From Candidatus Nanosynbacter featherlites (GTDB lineage Bacteria; Patescibacteriota; Saccharimonadia; Saccharimonadales; Saccharimonadaceae), in NCBI RefSeq assembly GCF_005697565.1, contig NZ_CP040004.1, positions 558,001 to 622,000 of the forward strand: a stretch of DNA of 64,000 nucleotides, written 5' to 3'. A program made the translations under genes and the position numbers. How positions within the stretch are numbered: position 1 is the first letter of the stretch; each line of letters starts with the position of its first letter. Positions 44,587 through 52,779 of this stretch are shown here, piece by piece. Below the pieces are notes generated by a model. It was not told the origin of the DNA. It did no database searches and saw only the letters and a list, made by a program, of their open reading frames with translations.

Positions 44587-46344
44587 ATGGATCCATATTT
44601 TTACACAGAAAAACCAAAATACCGACCACACGACATCGAAGATGCCTCTGAGTTTTATGACATCATTGAACGTAGTAGCTTGACTCATCAACTGTCTAAC
44701 TCCAGGCCGTACATCTACTGGACGATGGAAATTTACGACAAAGCCAACGGCATCAAAGGTGGTGGCGGCTTGGGCGTGCTGGCGGCAGACACACGGCGGG
44801 TGGCCGAAAAATTAGACGTGCCATTTGTGGTAGTGACGCCATTTTACCGCAGTGAATCGCACCAAAAAATTACCAACCTGGCGCAGGAAGAATTTTCAGA
44901 AACTGTCTCACCACAAGACTATGGCTTTGAATACATCGACGACGTGTCCATCAGTTCACGTGGGTTTCCTGATGCCAGTTTGAGTATTTTCAAAAAGACG
45001 CTTGGCTCGACTCAGTTTGTTACCATCTCAGAGCCAAACTTTGGACAATTGTACGAAGGTGAAGGCTCGGGCGATCACCGGCTATACCAAGAAGTCGCGC
45101 TCGGGTTTGGCGGCTATAAAGCCCTAAAGCTGCTCGGCATCAAACCAGCCGTCATCCAACTCAACGAAACCGCGACCATTTTTGCGGCATTGGCTCGACT
45201 GGACGAACTATGCGCCAACGGCATGAACCTGTACGAAGCAATCGTTTACGTACGCAAACACACACTCTACACCAACCACACCCTGCTCCAAGCGGCTGAA
45301 CCAGAATTTCACCGCTCACAATTTGAAAAATTGGTGCTGCCAAATATCAAAAGTAACGCGGTGCGCTGCTGGCTGATGGAGCAATTTCGGAACGACCGCT
45401 TGCGGCCAAACCTACTAGCAATTGAGCTGACCGAAGCCAAAAATGGCGTCAGCAAACTGCACGCCCGCGTGGCAAATTTCCGCGACCGCAACAACGACAA
45501 GGTCAAGTTTCATGCCATCACCAATGGCATCGATCTGGAAACATGGGTACTGCCGGAAATCCTGCAGCTCTACACTGAAAGCGGAATCATTGATAAGTTT
45601 GGGCTGCCAACAGATAATTTTCACACCAAGATCGATACCTTGACCGCGTCAGACCTCCGCGCCATGCACCGCGCTGGTCGCGCCGCCTTAAACCGTGTAC
45701 TACAGCACCGCAAAGATCAATATAACCGTCCTGTACAAATACCAGAAAACGCATTGTTGTTTGACTTTAAACGGCGCTTTGCTAACTATAAGCGGCCATA
45801 CATGCCGTTTACTAACCCAAAGGCTCTGCGACAGATTTTGGTGGATTATAACGCGCACTACATCTTGGCGGGAAAAGTCCATCAAGGCGACACTGTGATG
45901 TATCAACGATTGCTTGAAATTTTACAATTGGTAGACGCTGACCCCATCTTAAAAGAGCGCGTTCACTATATCCAAGATTATGACGAGGAACTGGGCCGGG
46001 CGCTGGCAGTTGGCTCAAACATCGCCATCAACGTGCCAGAAGTTGGCTGGGAAGCCTGCGGTACATCATGGGAAAAAGATATCGCCAACCTTAAATTACT
46101 CATTTCCACCAGTGATGGTGGCGTGGCAGACATCAAGCCAATCGCCTGTCTGGAAGTTAGTGGCAAAAACTACGATGAAGAGGTTCGTTCGCTGTATCTC
46201 AACATGCACAAAGCCGCACGCATCATGCAAAATGATTCACTGCTGGAAAAATTAACTCATCGCCAGCTCAAAGCATACCTGCCAATCATCTCTGGCGCAC
46301 GCATGATGAAAGATTATCTGCACTTTTTGTTTCCAAAGCGGTGA
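44587..46344 (+). CDS. glgP: Alpha-glucan (glycogen/maltodextrin) phosphorylase, divergent GT35, 585 aa
   Basis: Releases glucose-1-phosphate from alpha-1,4-glucans. Landmarks of the short bacterial type: GGGGLGVLAADTRR near 58, QLNETATIFA near 191 (usual LNEGHAAF), TNHTLLQAAEPEF near 229, NGIDLETWV near 313, FKRRFANYKRP near 394, LAGKVHQGD near 428, and EACGTSWEKD, where K497 should bind PLP. STSDGGVADI follows (usual STLDGW). It starts 34 nt after tRNA-Gly with AAGGG 5 nt before the ATG and no promoter of its own that I can see. It may be read through from the tRNA. Confidence 0.85.
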   Translation: MDPYFYTEKPKYRPHDIEDASEFYDIIERSSLTHQLSNSRPYIYWTMEIYDKANGIKGGGGLGVLAADTRRVAEKLDVPFVVVTPFYRSESHQKITNLAQEEFSETVSPQDYGFEYIDDVSISSRGFPDASLSIFKKTLGSTQFVTISEPNFGQLYEGEGSGDHRLYQEVALGFGGYKALKLLGIKPAVIQLNETATIFAALARLDELCANGMNLYEAIVYVRKHTLYTNHTLLQAAEPEFHRSQFEKLVLPNIKSNAVRCWLMEQFRNDRLRPNLLAIELTEAKNGVSKLHARVANFRDRNNDKVKFHAITNGIDLETWVLPEILQLYTESGIIDKFGLPTDNFHTKIDTLTASDLRAMHRAGRAALNRVLQHRKDQYNRPVQIPENALLFDFKRRFANYKRPYMPFTNPKALRQILVDYNAHYILAGKVHQGDTVMYQRLLEILQLVDADPILKERVHYIQDYDEELGRALAVGSNIAINVPEVGWEACGTSWEKDIANLKLLISTSDGGVADIKPIACLEVSGKNYDEEVRSLYLNMHKAARIMQNDSLLEKLTHRQLKAYLPIISGARMMKDYLHFLFPKR

Positions 46345-46345
46345 T

Positions 46346-47869
46346 TTATTCGTTGATCACTTCAACTTGTGCACCCAATCGATTCAGACGCTGTGCCAAA
46401 TCTTCGTAGCCACGGTTGATGGAATATACGTCGCGCAGGGTTGACTGTCCTGGCGCCGCCAACATCGCCAAAAAGACGACAACACTTGGTCGGAGCGCTG
46501 GTGGCGCGATGACGTCGGCTGGCTTCCAATTGGTCGGACCGCTGATGTACACTCGGTGTGGATCGACCAGCTCAATGTGCGCGTTTAACTTGCTTAGCTC
46601 AGTGAAATAAATCGCCCGGTTTTCATAGCTCCAGTCATGCACCAAAGTCCTGCCCTCAGCCATGGTAGCGATAAGCCCCAAGAACGGCAAGTTATCCATG
46701 TTAATTCCTGGGAACGGCAATGCATGAATCTTGTCTTTTGGCGCAACCAGTTTGGAGTGTTTCAGCGCGATGTCCACCAAACGAGTGCGGCCATTGTTGG
46801 CTGGGTATTCCTCGCTCAGTTCATACCGCAAGCCCATTTCAGCCAAGGTTGCTAGCTCAATTTCCAAAAATTCAATTGGCGCCCGACGCACCGTAATCTC
46901 CGAGTCTGTTACCACGGCCGCCGCGATGAAGCTCATGGCCTCAATCGGGTCTTCAGACGGCGCATATTCAACAGGTTGGTTGATCGATTTTTTACCGGTG
47001 ATGGTCAACGTGGTGGTACCAATGCCTTCTATCTTCACGCCCAATTTTTCCAAGTAGAAACAGACATCCTGCACCATGTAGTTTGGGCTGGCGTTGCGGA
47101 TGATGGTCTTGGTTGGCGACAATGCTGCTGCCATGATGAGATTTTCCGTCACCGTGTCACCACGTTCAGTCAGGACAATAGTGTGATCACCCGTCGTGAC
47201 ATTAACCGTCGCGTGATAGCTGTCTGGTTCCGCCTCTACCTGCATCCCAAAGTGCTTCAGTCCCGATAAGTGTGGCTCCACGGTGCGCTTGCCAAGGTTA
47301 CAGCCACCGGCAAATGGCAACCGAAAATCATCATATTGATGAAGTAGCGGACCCAGGAACATCAACACCGTGCGAGTACGCTTGGCAGCCGTGATATCCA
47401 TGTCCTCCAACCTCAGCTTGGCTGGCGGTGTGATTTCCAGGTCATTGCCTGCCAGCCACCGAGTTTTGACACCAATGGAATTAAGCACTTCAATGATGCG
47501 GTTAACTTCTTCAATGCGAGACACCCGCCTCAGTGTCGTTTTACCTTTGTTGAGTAAACTAGCACACAACAAAGCCACTGCAGCATTTTTACTCGTTTTG
47601 ACGTCGATACTACCAGATAGTTTGTGTCCACCCGAGACGCGGAAATTGATCTTGCCAGTTTTGTTAAGCAGCATGATATTATGGCTCAATACCTCCGAGA
47701 TACGCGACAACATTTCAAGACTGAGGTTTTGTTTACCGCTTTCAATACGATTGATGGCACTCTGCGACGTTCCCAAAGCGTCAGCTAATTGGGCCTGCGT
47801 CAGATTTTTTCTTTGACGGTTTTCCGCAATGAGCGTACCGATCTTTTGGATGTATCGATCTGTATTCAT
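46346..47869 (-). CDS. murA: Helix-turn-helix - MurA fusion (UDP-GlcNAc enolpyruvyl transferase), 507 aa
   Basis: Commits UDP-GlcNAc to peptidoglycan. Residues 8-70 form an XRE/Cro-type HTH (LTQAQLADALGTSQSAINRIESG), and a complete MurA follows. SKNAAVALLCASLL is near 93, the catalytic Cys is C190 in FAGGCNLGKRTVEPHLSG (usual GGCTIGxRPVDLH), and PDRxE-type loops and GYEDLAQRLNRLGA are near the end. The HTH-enzyme join is in frame with no gap. The promoter is TGA-TATACT 6 nt before the ATG, next to a 17-nt-period direct repeat shared with glyA, a possible operator for its own HTH. Confidence 0.94.
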   Translation of the reverse strand: MNTDRYIQKIGTLIAENRQRKNLTQAQLADALGTSQSAINRIESGKQNLSLEMLSRISEVLSHNIMLLNKTGKINFRVSGGHKLSGSIDVKTSKNAAVALLCASLLNKGKTTLRRVSRIEEVNRIIEVLNSIGVKTRWLAGNDLEITPPAKLRLEDMDITAAKRTRTVLMFLGPLLHQYDDFRLPFAGGCNLGKRTVEPHLSGLKHFGMQVEAEPDSYHATVNVTTGDHTIVLTERGDTVTENLIMAAALSPTKTIIRNASPNYMVQDVCFYLEKLGVKIEGIGTTTLTITGKKSINQPVEYAPSEDPIEAMSFIAAAVVTDSEITVRRAPIEFLEIELATLAEMGLRYELSEEYPANNGRTRLVDIALKHSKLVAPKDKIHALPFPGINMDNLPFLGLIATMAEGRTLVHDWSYENRAIYFTELSKLNAHIELVDPHRVYISGPTNWKPADVIAPPALRPSVVVFLAMLAAPGQSTLRDVYSINRGYEDLAQRLNRLGAQVEVINE

Positions 47870-47875
47870 GCCGGC

Positions 47876-47884
47876 AGTATATCA
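47876..47884 (-). promoter_or_regulatory. Extended -10 promoter of HTH-murA
   Basis: TGA-TATACT, 6 nt before the ATG at 47869 (leaderless). Confidence 0.65.
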
Positions 47885-47914
47885 CAAATGATATAATAGT
47901 ACAAATGGTATAAT
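47884..47914 (+). promoter_or_regulatory. Tandem direct repeat with two -10 boxes between murA and glyA
   Basis: ACAAATGATATAAT and ACAAATGGTATAAT are repeated with a 17-nt period. Each contains a TGN-TATAAT box pointing to glyA. They could be two promoters or an operator for the HTH of MurA. Confidence 0.6.
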
Positions 47915-47937
47915 GGGGTCATATAGGAGAAATTGAC

Positions 47938-49215
47938 ATGGAAGATCAAGCAATTGAACGACTCATCGCTGCGGAAATTGAGCGGCAACAAGCAGGGCTA
48001 GAGCTCATCCCCAGCGAAAACTACGTTTCACCAGACGTGCTCAAGGCGCTGGGTAGCGTATTTACCAACAAATATTCTGAGGGTTACCCTGGTCGACGCT
48101 ACTATGGCGGACAGCATAATACCGATCAAATTGAGCAGTTGGCGATTGACCGCGCCAAGCAGCTGTTCGGCGCCGACCACGCCAATGTCCAGCCGCACTC
48201 CGGCGCCCAAGCCAACGAGGCGGTGTATTATGCATGGTGTGAGCCTGGTGACACCATTCTAGCAATGGATTTGGCGCACGGCGGACATTTGACTCACGGT
48301 GCATCAGTCACCCGCTCGGCCCGTGAGTACAACTTTGTCCGCTACGGCATCAAAGATGTCGAGACTGGCGAAATTGATTATGAAGAAATTCGCCGTTTGG
48401 CACTGAAACATCGACCAAAAGTCATCTTGGCGGGCTTTTCGGCTTATCCACGGGAGCTGGATTATGCAAAGTTTGCCGAGATAGGACGCAAAGTCGGCGC
48501 CATACTGATGGCGGATATGGCGCACATCGCTGGGCTGATCGTTGGTGGCCAAGCCAACAATCCGTTTGACTATGGCTTTCACGTTATCACCACTACCACA
48601 CACAAAACCCTGCGCGGTCCACGCGGCGGCTTGATCTTGTCAAAAGGTGTGGTCGGTAATCCTTTGAAACGACCGGAAAAAACCTTGGAGAACTTACCAA
48701 CGCTCATCGATAGAGCAGTTTTCCCTGGCACTCAAGGTGGTCCGCACATGCATACCATCGCTGCCAAGGCGGTGGCTTTTGGTGAGGCACTGCGTCCAGA
48801 ATTTACAGCATACGCCCAGCAAATCGTAAAGAATGCGGCCGTGCTGGCAGATGAATTGAAACGCGGCGGTTTGAAATTGGTAACAGGTGGCACCAGTAAC
48901 CACTTGGTGCTGGCAGATGTTTATGGCAGCTTTGGTATCGACGGCAAAACCGCTCAGGAACGGCTGGAGGCCAGCGGCATCACCGCCAACGCCAACGCCA
49001 TCCCGAACGACACCCTGCCGCCTTTCCGCCCAAGCGGCCTGCGCCTTGGTACACCAGCAGTGACGACACGCGGCATGAAAGAGACTAAGATGAAGCAGAT
49101 TGCTGAGCTGATCATTGCAGCAATTCGAACCGATGACCCAAATATCCATGCTGAACTCAAACAAAAAACTGGGTCTTTAGCAAAGAGCTTTCCGCTTCCT
49201 TACACTAAGAGCTAG
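47938..49215 (+). CDS. glyA: Serine hydroxymethyltransferase, 425 aa
   Basis: A PLP enzyme that interconverts serine and glycine while loading THF with a one-carbon unit. LIPSENYVSPDVL near 23, YSEGYPGRRYYGG near 46, QPHSGAQAN near 85, MADMAHIAGLIVGG near 191 and the PLP lysine K223 in TTTTHKTLRGPRGG are all standard. The length is normal. AGGAGA lies 7 nt before the ATG, with two overlapping -10 boxes upstream and a strong terminator downstream: a single leadered gene. FolD in the same window uses its product. Confidence 0.97.
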   Translation: MEDQAIERLIAAEIERQQAGLELIPSENYVSPDVLKALGSVFTNKYSEGYPGRRYYGGQHNTDQIEQLAIDRAKQLFGADHANVQPHSGAQANEAVYYAWCEPGDTILAMDLAHGGHLTHGASVTRSAREYNFVRYGIKDVETGEIDYEEIRRLALKHRPKVILAGFSAYPRELDYAKFAEIGRKVGAILMADMAHIAGLIVGGQANNPFDYGFHVITTTTHKTLRGPRGGLILSKGVVGNPLKRPEKTLENLPTLIDRAVFPGTQGGPHMHTIAAKAVAFGEALRPEFTAYAQQIVKNAAVLADELKRGGLKLVTGGTSNHLVLADVYGSFGIDGKTAQERLEASGITANANAIPNDTLPPFRPSGLRLGTPAVTTRGMKETKMKQIAELIIAAIRTDDPNIHAELKQKTGSLAKSFPLPYTKS

Positions 49216-49237
49216 GCAACAAACCTAAGACTTAATA

Positions 49238-49266
49238 AAATACCTCAGGCTATACCTGAGGTATTT
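49238..49266. terminator. Bidirectional terminator between glyA and the pilin gene
   Basis: AAATACCTCAGG, loop CTATA, CCTGAGGTATTT, with T-rich tails on both strands. It serves convergent glyA and the major pilin. Confidence 0.9.
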
Positions 49267-49295
49267 ATATTATTAGCGTGTTGCTAGGTTAAAGA

Positions 49296-49739
49296 CTAGT
49301 TACACTTACCGGTTGTGATCTCTTTCACGTGGTCAGTACCAGCATCTACGTCTTTCCAGTATTTAACCTTAACACCGGTTGCTTCAGACTGATTTGTTGT
49401 TACACCACCGTCTTTGCAGAACTCGTAACCATAGTGGTTTTTGTTAGATGGTGTTGGTGCAGTACCGTCAGTCGCGCTGATAACTGTAGCTGGAACCTTA
49501 ATGGTGCTGTAGCCACCTACCTCAGAAACAGTAGGCCACTTGTCGTCCTCTGCACTAGAGTTGAAAGATGCTGCTGCATTGACGAGGTTGCGTGCGTTTG
49601 ATTGACGTTCGTCGTCACGTGCTTTTTGTGTTACACCGTTGTAGGCAACGATTGAGATTGCTGCCAAAATCGCGATAACAACGATCACGATCAAAAGCTC
49701 AACAAGTGTGAAACCTTTAGTTTTGTTTGAAGAAATCAT
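49296..49739 (-). CDS. Type IV pilin (major prepilin candidate), 147 aa
   Basis: A class III signal: the short basic leader MISSNKTKG, cleavage after G9, then FTLVELLIVIVVIAILAAISIVAY with Glu5 of the mature protein. The globular part has two Cys (EFCKDGG and KCN at the end) that could close a disulfide D-loop. It has the strongest leadered expression signals of the cluster (TTGTGT-17-TACAAT, GGGGG ribosome site) and a terminator, so it is the best candidate for the abundant pilus subunit. Confidence 0.93.
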   Translation of the reverse strand: MISSNKTKGFTLVELLIVIVVIAILAAISIVAYNGVTQKARDDERQSNARNLVNAAASFNSSAEDDKWPTVSEVGGYSTIKVPATVISATDGTAPTPSNKNHYGYEFCKDGGVTTNQSEATGVKVKYWKDVDAGTDHVKEITTGKCN

Positions 49740-49784
49740 TTCTGATTTGCCCCCTATTTTTTGGTTAAGTTATTAACAATTTTG

Positions 49785-49813
49785 ATTGTATCAGAGCAGT
49801 TTTAAAAACACAA
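49785..49813 (-). promoter_or_regulatory. Promoter of the major pilin gene
   Basis: TTGTGT, 17 nt ending TGA, TACAAT; a leader of about 39 nt with AGGGGG before the ATG. Confidence 0.75.
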
Positions 49814-49821
49814 GCATTTTA

Positions 49822-50445
49822 TCATTGTGCGTTGAGCGACCTAGCATACATGATGCCGGTGTAGCTGATTTCACTACCTGCAACTTGACGTTTGGCGGTC
49901 AATTTGATCCTGACAGCACTCGGTTCAGAGCTGGAGATATTGATATAGTCAATCTGTAAATCAGTCGCAGAATTTGACGACATCACGGTTTCTGTCTTTG
50001 GACGCTGCCAGGTATTTGGCGACGTTTGGCACGCATTCATGGAAACTTTTCTCATGAGCTTTGAGCCGGAGACTGAATACTCCAGGTTGTATGACAAGGC
50101 TTCTTCGAGAAGTAGCCCAGCGCTCGCCACTGAACAGTCCTTTTTGACCAGTCGCCGGTCGGTTGCTAGTGGGTTTTTGTTGGTGACAAAATTATTGGTA
50201 CTTAGCGCAAATGATGAGTCAGGGTTGATAACCAGACTAGTGCGCACGTCTTCTTCCATACGATCCAGCACCGCCTGCACTTCGTTTTGCAGCTGAGAAC
50301 GAGCAGTCGTACGCATGGACTCCGTCGTCAAACTGATAACGATACCAACGATTCCCGCCAAAATGATGATCACCAATGGCGATATCACCAACATCTCCAC
50401 CAGCGTGAAACCGCGCTGATACTTACTGTGAGACATAGACCGCAT
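49822..50445 (-). CDS. Minor pilin-like protein, 207 aa
   Basis: A prepilin N terminus: KYQRGFTLVEMLVISPLVIIILAGIVGIVIS, cleavage expected after the Gly before Phe. The proline within the helix (ISPLVII) is unusual for pilins. A long polar C-terminal domain with two cysteines follows. I start it at the ATG 50445 (AGGAAG, 8 nt) rather than at the frame opening 50472; it overlaps the previous pilin-like gene. It probably primes or caps the pilus as PilJ/PilK-type minor pilins do (inference). Confidence 0.85.
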   Translation of the reverse strand: MRSMSHSKYQRGFTLVEMLVISPLVIIILAGIVGIVISLTTESMRTTARSQLQNEVQAVLDRMEEDVRTSLVINPDSSFALSTNNFVTNKNPLATDRRLVKKDCSVASAGLLLEEALSYNLEYSVSGSKLMRKVSMNACQTSPNTWQRPKTETVMSSNSATDLQIDYINISSSEPSAVRIKLTAKRQVAGSEISYTGIMYARSLNAQ

Positions 50446-50797
50446 GAGAAACTTCCTTTGCTGGATTGTCATATTTGGCAGTGGCCGTCACGCGCATCAC
50501 CCCAACGTTTGGCTGAACACGGCAACGCTTGAGCGTGATATTTACCGTTCCGAGCAGCGCATTGGTACGAGTGATGGTCTGTTCAGGGTGAGACGAACCA
50601 AAGCAGAGTTGCGATATCTCTTGATAGGTGCCTTCAGACCGTAGTACTTCGTACGCCAAAGTGCTCGCCTCCGATAATTTGCGAGCATCACTACCGCGAA
50701 ACACTACCACCTGGTATAGCTGGTAACCACTGATGATGAAAAGTGACGCAACAAACAGTGTAATCATCAGCTCAACAACCGTAAAACCTTTTTTCAT
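50423..50797 (-). CDS. Minor pilin-like protein, 124 aa
   Basis: MKKGFTVVELMITLFVASLFIISGYQLYQ: prepilin cleavage after G4 with Glu5 kept. A small C-terminal domain with two Cys (LCFGSS and RCRV) follows. The start ATG at 50797 overlaps the stop of the upstream pilin-like gene (TGATG), so the three genes are translationally coupled; the longer frame up to 50824 would start with GTG inside the previous gene. Confidence 0.85.
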   Translation of the reverse strand: MKKGFTVVELMITLFVASLFIISGYQLYQVVVFRGSDARKLSEASTLAYEVLRSEGTYQEISQLCFGSSHPEQTITRTNALLGTVNITLKRCRVQPNVGVMRVTATAKYDNPAKEVSHAVYVSQ

Positions 50798-51387
50798 CAC
50801 CGGCTTTTCTCCACTATTTTCCACTCAAGGGGCTGCCCCTCGAGATGATACATGATGATATAGCCCTGACATTCGTCAGTCAAGGTGATGCAGCGGTTGC
50901 CTGAACGGTTGATAGCAAAATACGCGTACGCACCGTTGGCGTAACCTGATGGTTTATGAGTATTGTAGTCGCTCGTATACGACATCAGCATTGAACGATT
51001 TAGTGGGGTCGAGTGTGATCCATACTGCAAAACACCAGCGGAGACAAACTTCTCTCCTGGCAGCGGACCCTTCTTTGCAGCATCTGGCAGCTCGGAGAAT
51101 ATCTGATCAAAGAGTGCATCGGTCATGGCGCTACCACCTGCACCGCTAATCACATGCGCTGGATAGCTACCAGCTGATTTGATGATATTGTTTGATGAAT
51201 CACGCAGTTCGCGAGGATATAATGATTCTAGATAATTTTGAATGGTTGTGATATCACCCTCACGTGTTTTGTCACGAGTTGAAACTTGATATGACCGAAA
51301 ACTAACGGTACCGATGGCCAGCAAAATAGCCATGATAGCCATCACAATAATCACTTCCACAACCGTGAAACCAGTTCGTCGACTCAT
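50797..51387 (-). CDS. Minor pilin-like protein, 196 aa
   Basis: A prepilin with MSRRTGFTVVEVIIVMAIMAILLAIGTVSF, cleavage after G6. The C-terminal domain has the two-Cys pattern NRCITLTDECQGY. It is first of three coupled pilin-like genes that precede the major pilin, a typical minor-pilin order. Just upstream, TTGCAC and TTATGC (16 nt apart) could be a promoter 7 nt before the ATG. It is separated from murB by 37 nt. Confidence 0.85.
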   Translation of the reverse strand: MSRRTGFTVVEVIIVMAIMAILLAIGTVSFRSYQVSTRDKTREGDITTIQNYLESLYPRELRDSSNNIIKSAGSYPAHVISGAGGSAMTDALFDQIFSELPDAAKKGPLPGEKFVSAGVLQYGSHSTPLNRSMLMSYTSDYNTHKPSGYANGAYAYFAINRSGNRCITLTDECQGYIIMYHLEGQPLEWKIVEKSR

Positions 51388-51424
51388 AGTATAAGCATAA
51401 CCAGAAATGGTCGTCAGTGCAAGC

Positions 51425-52444
51425 CTATAATTCTAATGGCTCTTGCTCAATGCGGACATGAAATTGATCATACACTGCCTGGATGATGGCTTGGCGAGCA
51501 GATTCGAGGTCATGATAGGTTGCGGCATGAGGATTGGTCAGTACTAACGCGTTTTTGTCATGAATTTTCATGTTGTGAAGCTCTTTGCCGCGGAAGCCCG
51601 CTTGATCGATCAGCCAACCAGTTGGAATTTTATAAGTCCCATCTGGCATAGCGTAGTTTGGCACATCAGGGTGAGTTTGACGAATCGCATCCAGCATCTC
51701 TTGACTGACCATGGCATTCTTAAAGAATGAGCCGCTGTTAGGCGTCACGGTCGGATCGGGCAGTTTGTCACGCCGAATAGCAATAACCGCCTGACGAATG
51801 GCTGCCGGGGTGTAATTGGTGATGTGATGTTCATCGAGATATCGCTGCAAACCAGCGTAAAATGGCGGCTGTGGAGCGCGGCGTGACAAGCGAATAATGA
51901 TGGCCGTGATGCAATAGCGACCCATCTGTGAGCCACGAAAAATACTGTGGCGGTAAGAAAAATGACATGCCTCAGCAGGCAACACAACCATGGCGTCTGT
52001 AGCTGAATCATATGCCTCAACCTCCACTAAGGTATCTGCTATCTCCTGCCCATAGGCACCAACGTTCTGCACTGGCGCAGCTCCAGCCGTACCAGGGATA
52101 GCAGACATTGCCTCAATCCCGCTCAGGCCCATGTCTACCGTTCGCGCCACCACTTCGTCCCAAACTTCACCAGCGCCAATTTTGAGCGTTACTGATTGCT
52201 CATCTTCTGACACAACCTCAAAACCCTTGATACGATTGAGTAGCACAACACCCTCAAAACCCTCATCTTTGGCGATCACATTACTGCCGCCACCCAACAC
52301 AAAAACTGGCAACTGGCGCGACTGGGCATCGTGATATATCTGTGGAATCTCCTCCGCTGCCGTGGCCTCTGTCAAAAAGCGTGCATTACCGCCCACTTGC
52401 ATGGTGGTGTATTGTTTGAGAGAAATGTCTGTAGAAATATTCAT
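51425..52444 (-). CDS. murB: UDP-N-acetylenolpyruvoylglucosamine reductase MurB, 339 aa
   Basis: Reduces the MurA product to UDP-MurNAc with FAD and NADPH. The FAD domain has TTMQVGGNARFLTEA, FVLGGGSNVIAKDEGFEG and AMSAIPGTAGAAPVQNVGAYGQE. The YRHSIF and TPNSGSFFKN motifs place it in the E. coli-like class, the latter carrying the catalytic Ser. The start ATG at 52444 has TGG-TATAAT 8 nt upstream. It completes the MurA-MurB pair within the window. Confidence 0.95.
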   Translation of the reverse strand: MNISTDISLKQYTTMQVGGNARFLTEATAAEEIPQIYHDAQSRQLPVFVLGGGSNVIAKDEGFEGVVLLNRIKGFEVVSEDEQSVTLKIGAGEVWDEVVARTVDMGLSGIEAMSAIPGTAGAAPVQNVGAYGQEIADTLVEVEAYDSATDAMVVLPAEACHFSYRHSIFRGSQMGRYCITAIIIRLSRRAPQPPFYAGLQRYLDEHHITNYTPAAIRQAVIAIRRDKLPDPTVTPNSGSFFKNAMVSQEMLDAIRQTHPDVPNYAMPDGTYKIPTGWLIDQAGFRGKELHNMKIHDKNALVLTNPHAATYHDLESARQAIIQAVYDQFHVRIEQEPLEL

Positions 52445-52452
52445 ATGGTGAT

Positions 52453-52461
52453 ATTATACCA
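52453..52461 (-). promoter_or_regulatory. Extended -10 promoter of murB
   Basis: TGG-TATAAT, 8 nt before the murB ATG. Confidence 0.7.
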
Positions 52462-52480
52462 CCCTTGATATACGCTGTCA

Positions 52481-52509
52481 TTTTCATCGAATGATAAGTA
52501 TGGTATAAT
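52481..52509 (+). promoter_or_regulatory. Promoter of the tRNA-Arg pair
   Basis: TTTTCA, 17 nt ending TGG, TATAAT, 12 nt before tRNA-Arg(TCG). Confidence 0.7.
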
Positions 52510-52521
52510 TTAACTCGGTAT

Positions 52522-52598
52522 GCACCCGTAGCTCAGCGGATTAGAGTACTTGGCTTCGAACCAAGGGGTCGCAGGTTCGAATCCTGCCGGGTGTACCA
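52522..52598 (+). tRNA. tRNA-Arg (anticodon TCG)
   Basis: Acceptor GCACCCG/CGGGTGT, anticodon stem CTTGG/CCAAG with loop CTTCGAA, T arm GCAGGTTCGAATCCTGC, CCA encoded. Confidence 0.95.
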
Positions 52599-52642
52599 TT
52601 TTCGTCATTATCACCTTGAAATCTTTACTGACGAGTTAACAC

Positions 52643-52719
52643 GCCCCGTTAGCTCAACTGGATAGAGCGTCGGTTTCCGGTACCGAAGGTTGCAGGTTCG
52701 ACTCCTGTGCGGGGTACCA
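52643..52719 (+). tRNA. tRNA-Arg (anticodon CCG)
   Basis: Acceptor GCCCCGT/GCGGGGT, anticodon stem TCGGT/ACCGA with loop TTCCGGT, CCA encoded. It probably shares the transcript of tRNA-Arg(TCG) 44 nt upstream. Confidence 0.95.
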
Positions 52720-52733
52720 CGAACGATATTTAC

Positions 52734-52766
52734 ACCTCTGTAGTATATAGGCTACAGAGGTTTTTT
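52734..52766 (+). terminator. Terminator after the tRNA-Arg pair
   Basis: ACCTCTGTAG, 8-nt loop, CTACAGAGGT, then six T. Confidence 0.9.
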
Positions 52767-52779
52767 GATATCGCAAATT

